A DNA stretch of 8,917 nucleotides from Atopobiaceae bacterium (GCA_017460265.1 JAFUBJ010000091.1:1-8917); one strand, 5' to 3'; numbered from the stretch's first letter, positions 1 to 6,242 are shown. The notes: generated by a model not told the origin, from the sequence alone. Program-made: numbers and translations.

Positions 1-1825
1 GGCCCCAGCAGGCGGTCGACGTCTGGTAGGGGTGACCGTAGCTTCCATACGCGAAGACCGGCTCCTCTTCGAGATATCCGCACCAGACGGCGGTGCACAG
101 TTGGGGCGTATATCCGCAGAACCAGAGGTCGTCGGCCGTCTCGGTGGTTCCGGTCTTGCCTGCCATGGGCTGGTTGATGTTGTAGTTATACGAAAGGATG
201 GAAGCGCCTGCAGAGCCTTGCGTGACGGTGTGCAGGACGCCCGTGATGGCCTCCGCAATCTCGGGTGCGAAGACCGTGGTCGGGTTGTCTGTGTGCTCGT
301 AGACGACGTTGCCATTGCGGTCCTCGATGCGGGTGATGGCGATCGCGTCACGATGGATGCCGTTTGCTGCCAGCGTGGAATAGGCCTCTGCCATCTGCAC
401 AGGAGGAATGCCGACAGTGCCAAGACAGACCGAAGGATAGGGCGGAAGGTCGACGTCGATGCCCATGGCATGGGCGGTCGAGATGACGTTCTCGATACCC
501 AGGCACATGGCTACCTGTGCGTAGGCGGTGTTGATCGACTCCTGCGTGGCATACGTCAACGTGACGTTGCCATAGCTCATGTTGGCATAGTTGGAGACTT
601 CCCAACCGTCGGTAACCTGAATCGGCGAGTTCGCGATGATGTAGATATCGGGGTTCATGCCCGAGTTGATGGCGGTGGCGAGGGTGAACATCTTCATGGT
701 CGAACCAACCTGGCGACGCGCCTGCGTGGCAAGGTTGAACTGGCTCATGTTGTAGTCACGTCCGCCGACGAGGGCCTTGATGTAGCCATTGTGCGGGTCG
801 ACGGAGACCAGACCAAACTGAAGCTCGGGGTCGCCGATGATGTCAAGCTGCTCTGCCACGGCCTCCTCAGCACATTGCTGCCAGTGTGGGTCGATAGTGG
901 TGTAGACGTGCAGACCGCCCTGAAGAATGGTGTTGTAGTCAAAGTCTTCGAGGAGCAGCTCGCGAACGTAGTCAGAGAAGTACGGATAGCGGCCGATGGA
1001 GTCAAGGTAGGCTCCGTGGTTGAGCGAGAGCTCGGTGTTGACGGCCTCCTCGTATTCCTCCTGGGTGATGTCGCCGGCGGTGTACATGCGGTCAAGCACG
1101 AGGTTGCGGCGGTTAATCGCAAGGTCGGGATTGACGGTGGGGTCGTAGGCAGACGGTGCGGCGGGGAGGCCGACGAGCAGGGCTGCCTCGGGAAGCGTCA
1201 GGTCGCTTGCGTTCTTGTTGAAGTAGTTGATGCTTGCCGCCTGGATGCCGTAGGCGCCGTCGCCGTAATAGATGGTGTTGAGGTACATCATGAGGATCTG
1301 GTCCTTGGTGTACATCTTCTCCATCTGGATGGCGATGTAAGCCTCGCGCACCTTACGCCTGAGGGAGTAGTCAAACTGCTCGTCGGAGAGGACGGTGTTG
1401 CGGACAAGCTGCTGTGTGATGGTCGAGGCGCCCTCGGAGCCGCCGGAGAGCTGCACGAAGACGGCACGCAGGATGCCCTGTGGGTCGACGCCGCTGTGCT
1501 TGTAGAAGCGGATGTCCTCGGTGTCGACGGTTCCCGTGAGCACGTAGGGCGACACCTGGTCAATCTCGATGGTGCGGCGGTTCTGCAGATAATACTCTGC
1601 GATGACCGTGTTGTCCGCGGCGTAGAGCGTTGTTGGCTCAGGCACAAGGTAGGCGTCTGCGGACGTGTAGTCGGGCAGGCCATCGAGCCAGCTGTTCACC
1701 GTAACGGTAAGCGAGACAAGCAGCGTGGCCATGAGCAGGGAGAGGAACCCAAAGAACCCCGCGATGGCAAAGGCTACGGCGTGTGTGCTCGCATGCTTGT
1801 GAGCTTTGCGTTGGCGTACACCCAT
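1..1825 (-). CDS. Class A penicillin-binding protein (bifunctional transglycosylase/transpeptidase), C-terminus cut by window edge
   Basis: This is a membrane-anchored bifunctional peptidoglycan synthase that polymerises lipid II into glycan strands and cross-links the stem peptides outside the membrane. I read 608 codons on the minus strand before the edge. A short basic cytoplasmic tail (residues 1-15) precedes one membrane segment (about 16-43). The GT51 domain (about 80-260) has TEDIRFYKHSG with catalytic Glu103, EGASTITQQL at 131-140 and a second conserved Glu161 after RRKVR. The transpeptidase domain (about 335 onward) has STMK (nucleophile Ser375, Lys378), SIN (430-432) and KTGT (557-560), so all key residues are present. 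The ATG at 1825 is chosen for the AGGAGG (1836-1831) 5 nt upstream and the membrane segment just after it. The stop and any C-terminal tail lie outside the window. The glycosyltransferase gene lies upstream on the same strand, but a TATAAT box in the gap suggests separate transcription. The family call is firm; which paralogue (PBP1a, PonA and so on) is not resolved. Confidence 0.95.
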   Translation of the reverse strand, partial: MGVRQRKAHKHASTHAVAFAIAGFFGFLSLLMATLLVSLTVTVNSWLDGLPDYTSADAYLVPEPTTLYAADNTVIAEYYLQNRRTIEIDQVSPYVLTGTVDTEDIRFYKHSGVDPQGILRAVFVQLSGGSEGASTITQQLVRNTVLSDEQFDYSLRRKVREAYIAIQMEKMYTKDQILMMYLNTIYYGDGAYGIQAASINYFNKNASDLTLPEAALLVGLPAAPSAYDPTVNPDLAINRRNLVLDRMYTAGDITQEEYEEAVNTELSLNHGAYLDSIGRYPYFSDYVRELLLEDFDYNTILQGGLHVYTTIDPHWQQCAEEAVAEQLDIIGDPELQFGLVSVDPHNGYIKALVGGRDYNMSQFNLATQARRQVGSTMKMFTLATAINSGMNPDIYIIANSPIQVTDGWEVSNYANMSYGNVTLTYATQESINTAYAQVAMCLGIENVISTAHAMGIDVDLPPYPSVCLGTVGIPPVQMAEAYSTLAANGIHRDAIAITRIEDRNGNVVYEHTDNPTTVFAPEIAEAITGVLHTVTQGSAGASILSYNYNINQPMAGKTGTTETADDLWFCGYTPQLCTAVWCGYLEEEPVFAYGSYGHPYQTSTACWG

Positions 1826-1859
1826 GCAAACCTCCTATGGAGTCGGACAGATACAGTCC

Positions 1860-1889
1860 ATTATACGTTTGGTAGTCCGAGTTCGCGAA
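1860..1889 (-). promoter_or_regulatory. Candidate promoter of the penicillin-binding protein gene
   Basis: On the minus strand a perfect TATAAT occupies 1865-1860, which predicts a transcript start near 1853 and a leader of about 28 nt before the PBP start. No good -35 hexamer is visible at 16-18 bp. That place holds the 8-bp palindrome TTCGCGAA (1882-1889). Promoter by motif only; the palindrome may be chance or a regulator site. Confidence 0.5.
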
Positions 1890-1933
1890 GGTTACGCAAT
1901 GTGCACACGTGGCTTGAGGGTCCTTTAGGAGGC

Positions 1934-2944
1934 CTAGTTAATCGTGTGATGGATTCCTAGAAGGTTGCGACCGCGCTTTTTCAGGCGGGGCAGGAGGCCG
2001 ACCTGTGAGTGGAGGGCTCCCTTTAGGCCTTCGCTGATGCGCGTGGAATCACAGACAAAGCTGTAGTCAACGCGCTTGGCGATGTCTTTTATGCATGAGC
2101 TGACGACGGGATCTGCCTGGTCAAAGCCCTCGATGAGCGCCTTGATGTGAAAGCAGGCACGGTTGTAGTGCCCCTCCCAAATGCGAGGGGAGGAGACTTG
2201 CAGGTTGCGCATGGTGTCGTCCATCTCGAGCCATCGGTCGCGCAGTATGCGCGGGTCGCCGACAACCCTGGGGGCATTGGCGCTGAAGTCACGGTAATAG
2301 TAGAGACATTCGTCGATGTAGACGATGGACGTGGCGCGCACGAGCGTGTCGATGAGCCATGGGTTGTCTGCCCATCCCGCACCGGGAATCTCATGCATCT
2401 TGATGCCGTTTTGAACGAGGAAGTCTCGGCGGTAGATGGCTGACCAGATGCTGGGGTGGTGAAAGAGGAACTCTGCGTCATCGGCGAGAGCGAATGGAGC
2501 GTTTACCGTCTTGACCTTATGGAAGTAGGGTGCGGGCTCGAGGTGCTCCTGCTCAGTGTCGGGGTCGATGATGTCCCAGAAGGCCGCCTTGATGATGTCG
2601 GGCATCTTGTTTGCTTTCGCGGCATCCCAGAGCTTCTGGTACATACTTGCGTCGACGTAGTCGTCGGGTTCGACGATGCCAATGTAGGCACCGTGGGCCT
2701 GGCCAAGGCCACGGTTGACGGCGCTTCCGTATCCGCCGTTCTCCTTGTGGATGACGTGAAAACGCTCGTCGGATTCGGCAATGGCGTCCATGATCCGGGG
2801 GGAGCCATCGGTAGATCCATCGTCGATACAGATGACCTCGATGTCTTTGAACGTCTGGCAGCTCAGAGAGTCAAGGCATTGCGCGAGGTAGGGCTCCACG
2901 TTGAAGATGGGCACGATGATGCTGACGAGGGGAGTAGTGGTCAT
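1934..2944 (-). CDS. GT2-family (GT-A fold) glycosyltransferase
   Basis: This is a 336-residue inverting glycosyltransferase that would transfer a sugar from a nucleotide-sugar donor to a surface glycan or lipid-linked acceptor at the inner face of the membrane. The GT-A domain starts at once with LVSIIVPIFNVEPYL (6-20), followed by CIDDGSTDGS (39-48, nucleotide binding), ENGGYGSAVNRGL (68-80) and EPDDY (92-96), the DxD-type metal site. A downstream GAGWADNPWLIDT and a CLYYYRD segment (213-219) are typical of bacterial GT2 enzymes of this length. There is no membrane segment, but the C-terminus is basic (LLPRLKKRGRNLLG, 317-330), which could favour peripheral membrane binding. The ATG at 2944 is preferred over the longer frame to 3061 because GGAG (2953-2950) sits 5 nt upstream and the GT2 fold begins right after it. 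Donor and acceptor cannot be read from the sequence. The gene is divergent from the lysozyme gene and upstream of the PBP. Confidence 0.9.
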   Translation of the reverse strand: MTTTPLVSIIVPIFNVEPYLAQCLDSLSCQTFKDIEVICIDDGSTDGSPRIMDAIAESDERFHVIHKENGGYGSAVNRGLGQAHGAYIGIVEPDDYVDASMYQKLWDAAKANKMPDIIKAAFWDIIDPDTEQEHLEPAPYFHKVKTVNAPFALADDAEFLFHHPSIWSAIYRRDFLVQNGIKMHEIPGAGWADNPWLIDTLVRATSIVYIDECLYYYRDFSANAPRVVGDPRILRDRWLEMDDTMRNLQVSSPRIWEGHYNRACFHIKALIEGFDQADPVVSSCIKDIAKRVDYSFVCDSTRISEGLKGALHSQVGLLPRLKKRGRNLLGIHHTIN

Positions 2945-2949
2945 GGATG

Positions 2950-2953
2950 CTCC
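2950..2953 (-). promoter_or_regulatory. Ribosome binding site deciding the glycosyltransferase start
   Basis: GGAG on the minus strand lies 5 nt before the ATG at 2944. The frame stays open for 39 more codons upstream, but that extension has no family similarity and no ribosome binding site, so the shorter start is used. Confidence 0.65.
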
Positions 2954-2972
2954 GGGGCATTTCAGGTATGTG

Positions 2973-2984
2973 CGGTAGCTACCG
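2973..2984. repeat. Perfect 12-bp palindrome, possible operator
   Basis: CGGTAGCTACCG equals its own reverse complement. It lies about 29 bp before the glycosyltransferase start and just left of the candidate -35 of the lysozyme promoter, so a bound regulator could affect both genes. It has no U-tract, so it is not an intrinsic terminator. Confidence 0.45.
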
Positions 2985-2987
2985 TTG

Positions 2988-3016
2988 TTGAGGCAAAGAG
3001 AACGTGCTGCTAAACT
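2988..3016 (+). promoter_or_regulatory. Weak candidate promoter for the lysozyme gene
   Basis: TTGAGG (2988-2993) and TAAACT (3011-3016) are separated by 17 bp, and each matches the sigma70-type consensus at four of six positions. The start would fall near 3023, leaving a leader of about 125 nt that contains the direct repeats. Motif match only; another start closer to the gene is possible. Confidence 0.25.
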
Positions 3017-3022
3017 AAGTGA

Positions 3023-3051
3023 ATAGTACGTTTGCTTGGTGTGTATTGTAA
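3023..3051 (-). promoter_or_regulatory. Weak candidate promoter for the glycosyltransferase gene
   Basis: On the minus strand TTACAA (3051-3046) and TACTAT (3028-3023) are 17 bp apart, with three and four of six consensus matches. The predicted start near 3016 would overlap the opposing candidate promoter and place the palindrome in the leader. This is little better than chance by sequence alone. Confidence 0.2.
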
Positions 3052-3064
3052 CGGACGACACCTG

Positions 3065-3109
3065 AATTGCGGATAAGCATCACGACACGCCAAATTGCGG
3101 ATGGGCAAC
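3065..3109 (+). repeat. Two imperfect 17-bp direct repeats in the lysozyme leader
   Basis: AATTGCGGAT occurs exactly at 3065-3074 and again at 3093-3102. The similarity continues to 17 bp with 14 identities (3065-3081 and 3093-3109). The 28-bp spacing is between two and three helical turns. They lie upstream of the lysozyme start and could be a regulator's tandem site or a remnant of local duplication. Confidence 0.4.
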
Positions 3110-3134
3110 ATGTTTTGCAGCCTATCTCCGACCG

Positions 3135-3139
3135 AAAGG
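3135..3139 (+). promoter_or_regulatory. Ribosome binding site deciding the lysozyme start
   Basis: AAAGG ends 8 nt before the ATG at 3148, which opens a classic signal peptide. It is part of ACCGAAAGGT (3131-3140), which can fold into a 3-bp stem with a GAAA tetraloop. An upstream in-frame TTG at 3067 has no comparable site and would bury the signal peptide. Confidence 0.6.
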
Positions 3140-3147
3140 TTAATGTC

Positions 3148-5223
3148 ATGGCTCCAATGAAGAAAGTTGCCCCCTGGGCACTATCGGTATTGCTTGCTAC
3201 CTGTTGCTTTGCCTCGGCAGTTGCCTACGCTGATGACGAGGCACCCTCAGAGCAGGAGGCGATTGTCGTTTACGACGCGCCGGCTGAGGAGCAGGAGGCT
3301 TTCTCGGAGGAGATTGTCAGCTCTGAGGATGAGGAAGAAGCGCTTGTCGAGAGCGATGGTACGGTTTCTGACGAAGAGACGATTCCAGCTCAAGAGGAGG
3401 CTGCTGAAGAAGAGCCTGCTGCGGTCGTTGAAGAGCGGGTGACGCCTGAGGAGAAGGTTGCATCCGTCGAGGATAACGGCAGCGCAGTCCTCATGTTTTC
3501 TCCGAGCGGAGACAGCTTTGCGGGTCACGAGGCAGACAGCTGGCGCTTCAGGAACGGCTACCCCATAGAGCTTTCCGAGGATGTTGACGAGTCTGGTCTC
3601 TCTGCCCAGGCGGAGTTCAAGATGTGGACCAAGAACAGCAAGGGCGAGTACATCAGCAGCAATGGCAAGGTGATTACGGGTGCCAAGCGCCGCGGCGTTG
3701 ACGTGAGCGAATGGAACGGTCACATTGACTGGGCCAAGGCCAAGGCCGATGACGTGAGCTTTGCCATCCTGTGCGTCGGCGGAACCTTCTATGGCTCCAA
3801 GAAGCAGTACGAGGACAGCGAGTTCCTTTACAACGCCAAGGAATGCGAGCGTCTGGGCATTCCTTACGGTGTGTACTTCTTCTCTGCAGCAGAGAACGTG
3901 TACCAGGCCTGGCAGGAGGCAAACTACACCATCCAGATGCTCAAGGGGCGCAAGGTTACCCTCCCGGTCTACTACGACCTTGAATGGGAGGGCGTGGCAT
4001 CCACCTCCAACCGAACGATGTTGGCAAACATCTCCAAGGTGTTCTGCAATGCGGTAAAAGCTGCCGGATTTAAGCCGGGCGTGTATGCAAGCCTCAGTTG
4101 GTGGAGCTACTACCTTACCGATAGTTGTTTCAATAACTGGGACAGGTGGGTTGCGCAGTACTACAGCAGATGCGAGTACGAGGGCAGCTATCGCCTGTGG
4201 CAGTGCTCGTCTACGGCAAAGGTCAATGGCATCGGTGGCTCGGGCGTCGACCTCAACTTTGATTTTACGACGGGGTCCCAGGACAAGGCCGTGACAGGGT
4301 CGGGCAACAACCCTCTGCAGGGCATGATCTGCCCCAATCCGCCTAGCGCGCTGAAGGCGAGTGATGGCAGCCCCACAGTCGCCTATCGCGCACACGTGCA
4401 GAACGTGGGCTGGCAGGGGACTAAGACTAACGGAGCGACCGCTGGAACTTCTGGTCAGTCTCTGCGTGTGGAGGCCCTTCAGATCGACGTGGGCGGCGTC
4501 TCTGGCGGCGTTACCTATCGCACACACGTGCAAAACGTCGGGTGGCTTCCCTGGATGTCCAATGGCATGGCCTCAGGAACGAGCGATATGAGCTATCGCG
4601 TTGAGGCGCTTGAGATCAAGCTCACGGGCGACGTGGCAAAGTCGTATGACATCTGGTATCGCGCTCACGTTCAGAACGTCGGCTGGCAGAACTGGGTCAA
4701 GAATGGCGCTACGGCTGGCACCTCGGGCAAGTCATTGCGTGTTGAAGCCATCGAGATTCTGCTTCTTCCCAAAGGACAGGTCCCGAGTTCTGGTGGAGCG
4801 ACGGTAACCTACGACGCCCACGTGCAGAACATAGGTTGGATGGACTCTGTTGCCAATGGTATGGTCGCGGGCACTTCGGGCAGGTCTCTGCGTGTCGAAG
4901 CCATGCATCTCTCCCTGTCAGGGGTATCTGGTGGAATCACCTATCGTACCCATGTGCAGAATATCGGCTGGCACGGATGGAAGAGCCACGGTTCGCTGAC
5001 GGTAACCACGGGGCAGTCATTGAGACTTGAGGCAAGCGAAATAAAGCTTACGGGTGATGCAGCCAATAAGTACGACGTGTGGTATCGAGCCCCTATCCAA
5101 AATATCGGCTGGCAAGGATGGGTTAAGTATGGGGCAATGGCCGGAACGTCAGGATTGTCGCTGCGTATGGAGGCCGTGCACGTAGCGGTGACGCCTCAGG
5201 GGAGCGGTGCCCCCGTGGCTTAA
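3148..5223 (+). CDS. Secreted GH25 lysozyme (N-acetylmuramidase) with acidic linker and six ChW repeats
   Basis: This 691-residue exported hydrolase should cleave the MurNAc-GlcNAc bond of peptidoglycan. Residues 1-28 form a signal peptide (MKK, hydrophobic core, AYA before Asp29). Residues 29-111 are a linker in which about 32 of 83 residues are acidic and only two are basic. A spacer with SWRFRNGYPIEL (about 131-142) leads to the GH25 domain (about 181-373): GVDVSEWNG with Asp185, YYDLEWEG with the Asp277/Glu279 catalytic DxE pair, and GVDLNFDF near 366-373. The tail (411-691) holds six ChW modules, each with a variant of HVQNVGW...GTSG.SLRVEA, probably for binding wall or extracellular glycan. 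There is no LPXTG or membrane anchor. The ATG at 3148 is chosen for AAAGG 8 nt upstream and the signal peptide; ATG at 3157 is an alternative. It is a single-gene transcript ending in a strong terminator. It could serve in wall remodelling or in attack on competitors; its resemblance to phage lysins is limited to the shared GH25 fold. Confidence 0.95.
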   Translation: MAPMKKVAPWALSVLLATCCFASAVAYADDEAPSEQEAIVVYDAPAEEQEAFSEEIVSSEDEEEALVESDGTVSDEETIPAQEEAAEEEPAAVVEERVTPEEKVASVEDNGSAVLMFSPSGDSFAGHEADSWRFRNGYPIELSEDVDESGLSAQAEFKMWTKNSKGEYISSNGKVITGAKRRGVDVSEWNGHIDWAKAKADDVSFAILCVGGTFYGSKKQYEDSEFLYNAKECERLGIPYGVYFFSAAENVYQAWQEANYTIQMLKGRKVTLPVYYDLEWEGVASTSNRTMLANISKVFCNAVKAAGFKPGVYASLSWWSYYLTDSCFNNWDRWVAQYYSRCEYEGSYRLWQCSSTAKVNGIGGSGVDLNFDFTTGSQDKAVTGSGNNPLQGMICPNPPSALKASDGSPTVAYRAHVQNVGWQGTKTNGATAGTSGQSLRVEALQIDVGGVSGGVTYRTHVQNVGWLPWMSNGMASGTSDMSYRVEALEIKLTGDVAKSYDIWYRAHVQNVGWQNWVKNGATAGTSGKSLRVEAIEILLLPKGQVPSSGGATVTYDAHVQNIGWMDSVANGMVAGTSGRSLRVEAMHLSLSGVSGGITYRTHVQNIGWHGWKSHGSLTVTTGQSLRLEASEIKLTGDAANKYDVWYRAPIQNIGWQGWVKYGAMAGTSGLSLRMEAVHVAVTPQGSGAPVA
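4378..5223 (+). repeat. Six ChW repeats arranged as a duplicated triplet
   Basis: Units start at 4378, 4510, 4651, 4804, 4936 and 5077. Units 1 and 4 are both 132 nt, units 2 and 5 are both 141 nt, and every unit is exactly 426 nt (142 codons) from its counterpart. Counterparts share signatures: VSGG at the end of units 1 and 4, KLTGD.A..YD at the end of units 2 and 5, and a Pro-rich ending in units 3 and 6. This shows that a three-unit block was duplicated, not that single units were added. Confidence 0.9.
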
Positions 5224-5246
5224 TCCCAAGGACCATATGCGCGTTG

Positions 5247-5282
5247 GCTGGCTTCTTGCACCTGCGAGAAGCCAGCTTTTTT
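5247..5282 (+). terminator. Intrinsic terminator of the lysozyme gene
   Basis: A perfect 10-bp stem, GCTGGCTTCT (5247-5256) with AGAAGCCAGC (5267-5276), encloses a 10-nt loop and is followed by six T residues (5277-5282). It begins 23 nt after the lysozyme stop and separates that transcript from the rml operon. Confidence 0.93.
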
Positions 5283-5287
5283 ATGCC

Positions 5288-5296
5288 TGATAGAAT
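5288..5296 (+). promoter_or_regulatory. Extended -10 promoter candidate of the rml operon
   Basis: TGA followed by TAGAAT fits the extended -10 form TGnTAnAAT. The hexamer matches the consensus at five of six positions. No -35 box is seen because the terminator stem occupies that place, which extended -10 promoters tolerate. The start would fall near 5303 with a leader of about 28 nt before rmlA. Confidence 0.45.
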
Positions 5297-5319
5297 AGGA
5301 ATGTTACTGACTCACTTAT

Positions 5320-5324
5320 GGAGG
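5320..5324 (+). promoter_or_regulatory. Ribosome binding site deciding the rmlA start
   Basis: GGAGG lies 6 nt before the ATG at 5331, where the conserved KGIILAGGSGTR begins. An open frame continues 29 codons upstream into the terminator, so the longer reading is rejected. Confidence 0.85.
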
Positions 5325-5330
5325 TCTCCC

Positions 5331-6242
5331 ATGAAGGGCATCATCCTCGCCGGCGGATCCGGCACGCGCCTCTACCCGCTGACCACCGTCACGTCCAAGC
5401 AGCTGCTGCCGGTCTACGACAAGCCCATGGTGTACTACCCGCTCGCCACGCTCATGCTGGCGGGCATCCGCGACGTGCTCGTCATCTCCACCCCGGCCGA
5501 CCTCCCCAACTTCGAGCGGCTCCTGGGCGACGGGTCGGACTTCGGGGTGTCGCTCTCCTACGCGGAGCAGCCCAGCCCCGACGGCCTGGCGCAGGCCTTC
5601 GTGATCGGCCGCGAGTTCTGCGCGGGGGAGCCCTGCGCGCTCGTGCTCGGCGACAACATCTTCTACGGCAACGGCCTCGGCAAGCGCCTGCGCCACGCGG
5701 TGCGCAACGCCGCGCGCGGGGTGGCCACCGTCTTCGGCTACCACGTGGACGACCCCGAGCGCTTCGGCGTGGTGGAGTTCGACGACCAGTTCAACGCCGT
5801 CTCCATCGAGGAGAAGCCGGCCCACCCCAAGAGCGACTACGCCGTGACGGGCCTCTACTTCTACCCAGCGGACGTGTGCGACAGGGCCGCCGAGGTGAGG
5901 CCCTCGGCCCGCGGCGAGTACGAGATCACCGACCTCAACCGCATGTACCTGGAGTCGGGCGAGCTCGAGGTCGTGACGCTGGGCCGCGGCTTCGCCTGGC
6001 TCGACACCGGCACCATGGAGTCGCTCTTCGAGGCCTCCGAGTTCGTGCGCACGGTGGAGCGGGCCCAGGACCTGCCGGTGTCGGTGCCGGAGGAGATCGC
6101 CTTCGACAACGGCTGGATATCGCGCGAGAGGCTTCTCGAGTGCGCGGAGCGCTACGGAAAGAGCGACTACGGCGCGCACCTGCGTGACGTCGCCGAGGGG
6201 CGCGTGGCCCCGGACCGGCACTTCAGTGAGGTGAGCGAGTGA
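5331..6242 (+). CDS. rmlA: Glucose-1-phosphate thymidylyltransferase RmlA
   Basis: RmlA joins dTTP and glucose-1-phosphate to give dTDP-glucose, the first and usually feedback-regulated step of dTDP-L-rhamnose synthesis in the cytosol. The 303-residue protein has the nucleotide-binding loop LAGGSGTRLYPLT (6-18), KQLLPVYDKPM (23-33), LGDNIFYG with metal ligand Asp108, VSIEEKP (157-163) and FAWLDTGTM with Asp225. It is about ten residues longer than many homologues, with the extra at the C-terminus. It is the first gene of the operon and overlaps rmlD by 4 nt (GTGA). Only 7 of 303 sense codons end in A or T, and five of those lie in the last 41 codons; rmlD and rmlB use far more such codons. 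This suggests that most of the gene came from a higher-GC relative. The function is firm; the origin is inference. Confidence 0.96.
   Translation: MKGIILAGGSGTRLYPLTTVTSKQLLPVYDKPMVYYPLATLMLAGIRDVLVISTPADLPNFERLLGDGSDFGVSLSYAEQPSPDGLAQAFVIGREFCAGEPCALVLGDNIFYGNGLGKRLRHAVRNAARGVATVFGYHVDDPERFGVVEFDDQFNAVSIEEKPAHPKSDYAVTGLYFYPADVCDRAAEVRPSARGEYEITDLNRMYLESGELEVVTLGRGFAWLDTGTMESLFEASEFVRTVERAQDLPVSVPEEIAFDNGWISRERLLECAERYGKSDYGAHLRDVAEGRVAPDRHFSEVSE
6228..6235 (+). promoter_or_regulatory. Ribosome binding site deciding the rmlD start
   Basis: GAGGTGAG, inside the end of rmlA, is strongly complementary to the 16S tail. Its GAGG core ends 7 nt before the GTG at 6239 but 13 nt before the in-frame ATG at 6245, which favours the GTG. 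The two readings differ by only two residues. Confidence 0.55.

Larger units (their letters stand above)
2945..3147. other. Divergent intergenic region between glycosyltransferase and lysozyme genes
   Basis: These 203 bases separate two divergently transcribed genes and must carry both promoters. Visible elements are a 12-bp palindrome (2973-2984), weak promoter candidates on both strands, a pair of imperfect 17-bp direct repeats (3065-3081 and 3093-3109) and a small GNRA-type hairpin at the lysozyme ribosome binding site (3131-3140). I recognise no known riboswitch. The open frame from 2944 to 3061 on the minus strand and from 3067 to 3147 on the plus strand is taken as untranslated. Confidence 0.6.

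Noticed and set aside
1921..1933. Small hairpin TCCTTTAGGA after the glycosyltransferase stop as a terminator
   Set aside because: The stem is only 4 bp and no T-tract follows on the minus strand.
32..1960. A 642-codon open frame on the plus strand
   Set aside because: It is antisense to the penicillin-binding protein, whose minus-strand frame shows all GT51 and transpeptidase motifs. The plus-strand translation shows no recognisable domain.
2945..3061. 39-codon N-terminal extension of the glycosyltransferase
   Set aside because: It has no similarity to the family and no ribosome binding site, and it would consume most of the intergenic region. GGAG 5 nt before 2944 decides the start.
3067..3147. 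TTG start at 3067 adding 27 residues to the lysozyme
   Set aside because: No ribosome binding site is seen, and it would put a polar stretch before the signal peptide. ATG at 3148 has both a site and a signal peptide.
3061..3147. Riboswitch in the lysozyme leader
   Set aside because: I looked for ydaO (c-di-AMP) and GEMM (c-di-GMP) core motifs and saw none. The leader before the start codon is short and only weakly structured.
3196..3207. Possible lipoprotein lipobox at LATCC in the lysozyme signal peptide
   Set aside because: Thr at the -1 position fits the lipobox poorly, while AYA followed by Asp29 is a good signal peptidase I site.
3247..4533. A 428-codon open frame on the minus strand under the lysozyme gene
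   Set aside because: It is antisense to a gene with clear GH25 and ChW motifs. Its translation has no family features.
5316..6221. Long open frames on both strands overlapping rmlA (301 codons minus, 289 codons plus in another frame)
   Set aside because: The extreme G/C at third positions removes stop codons from the other frames. The products are low-complexity Arg/Ala/Gly- or Val/His-rich strings without motifs.
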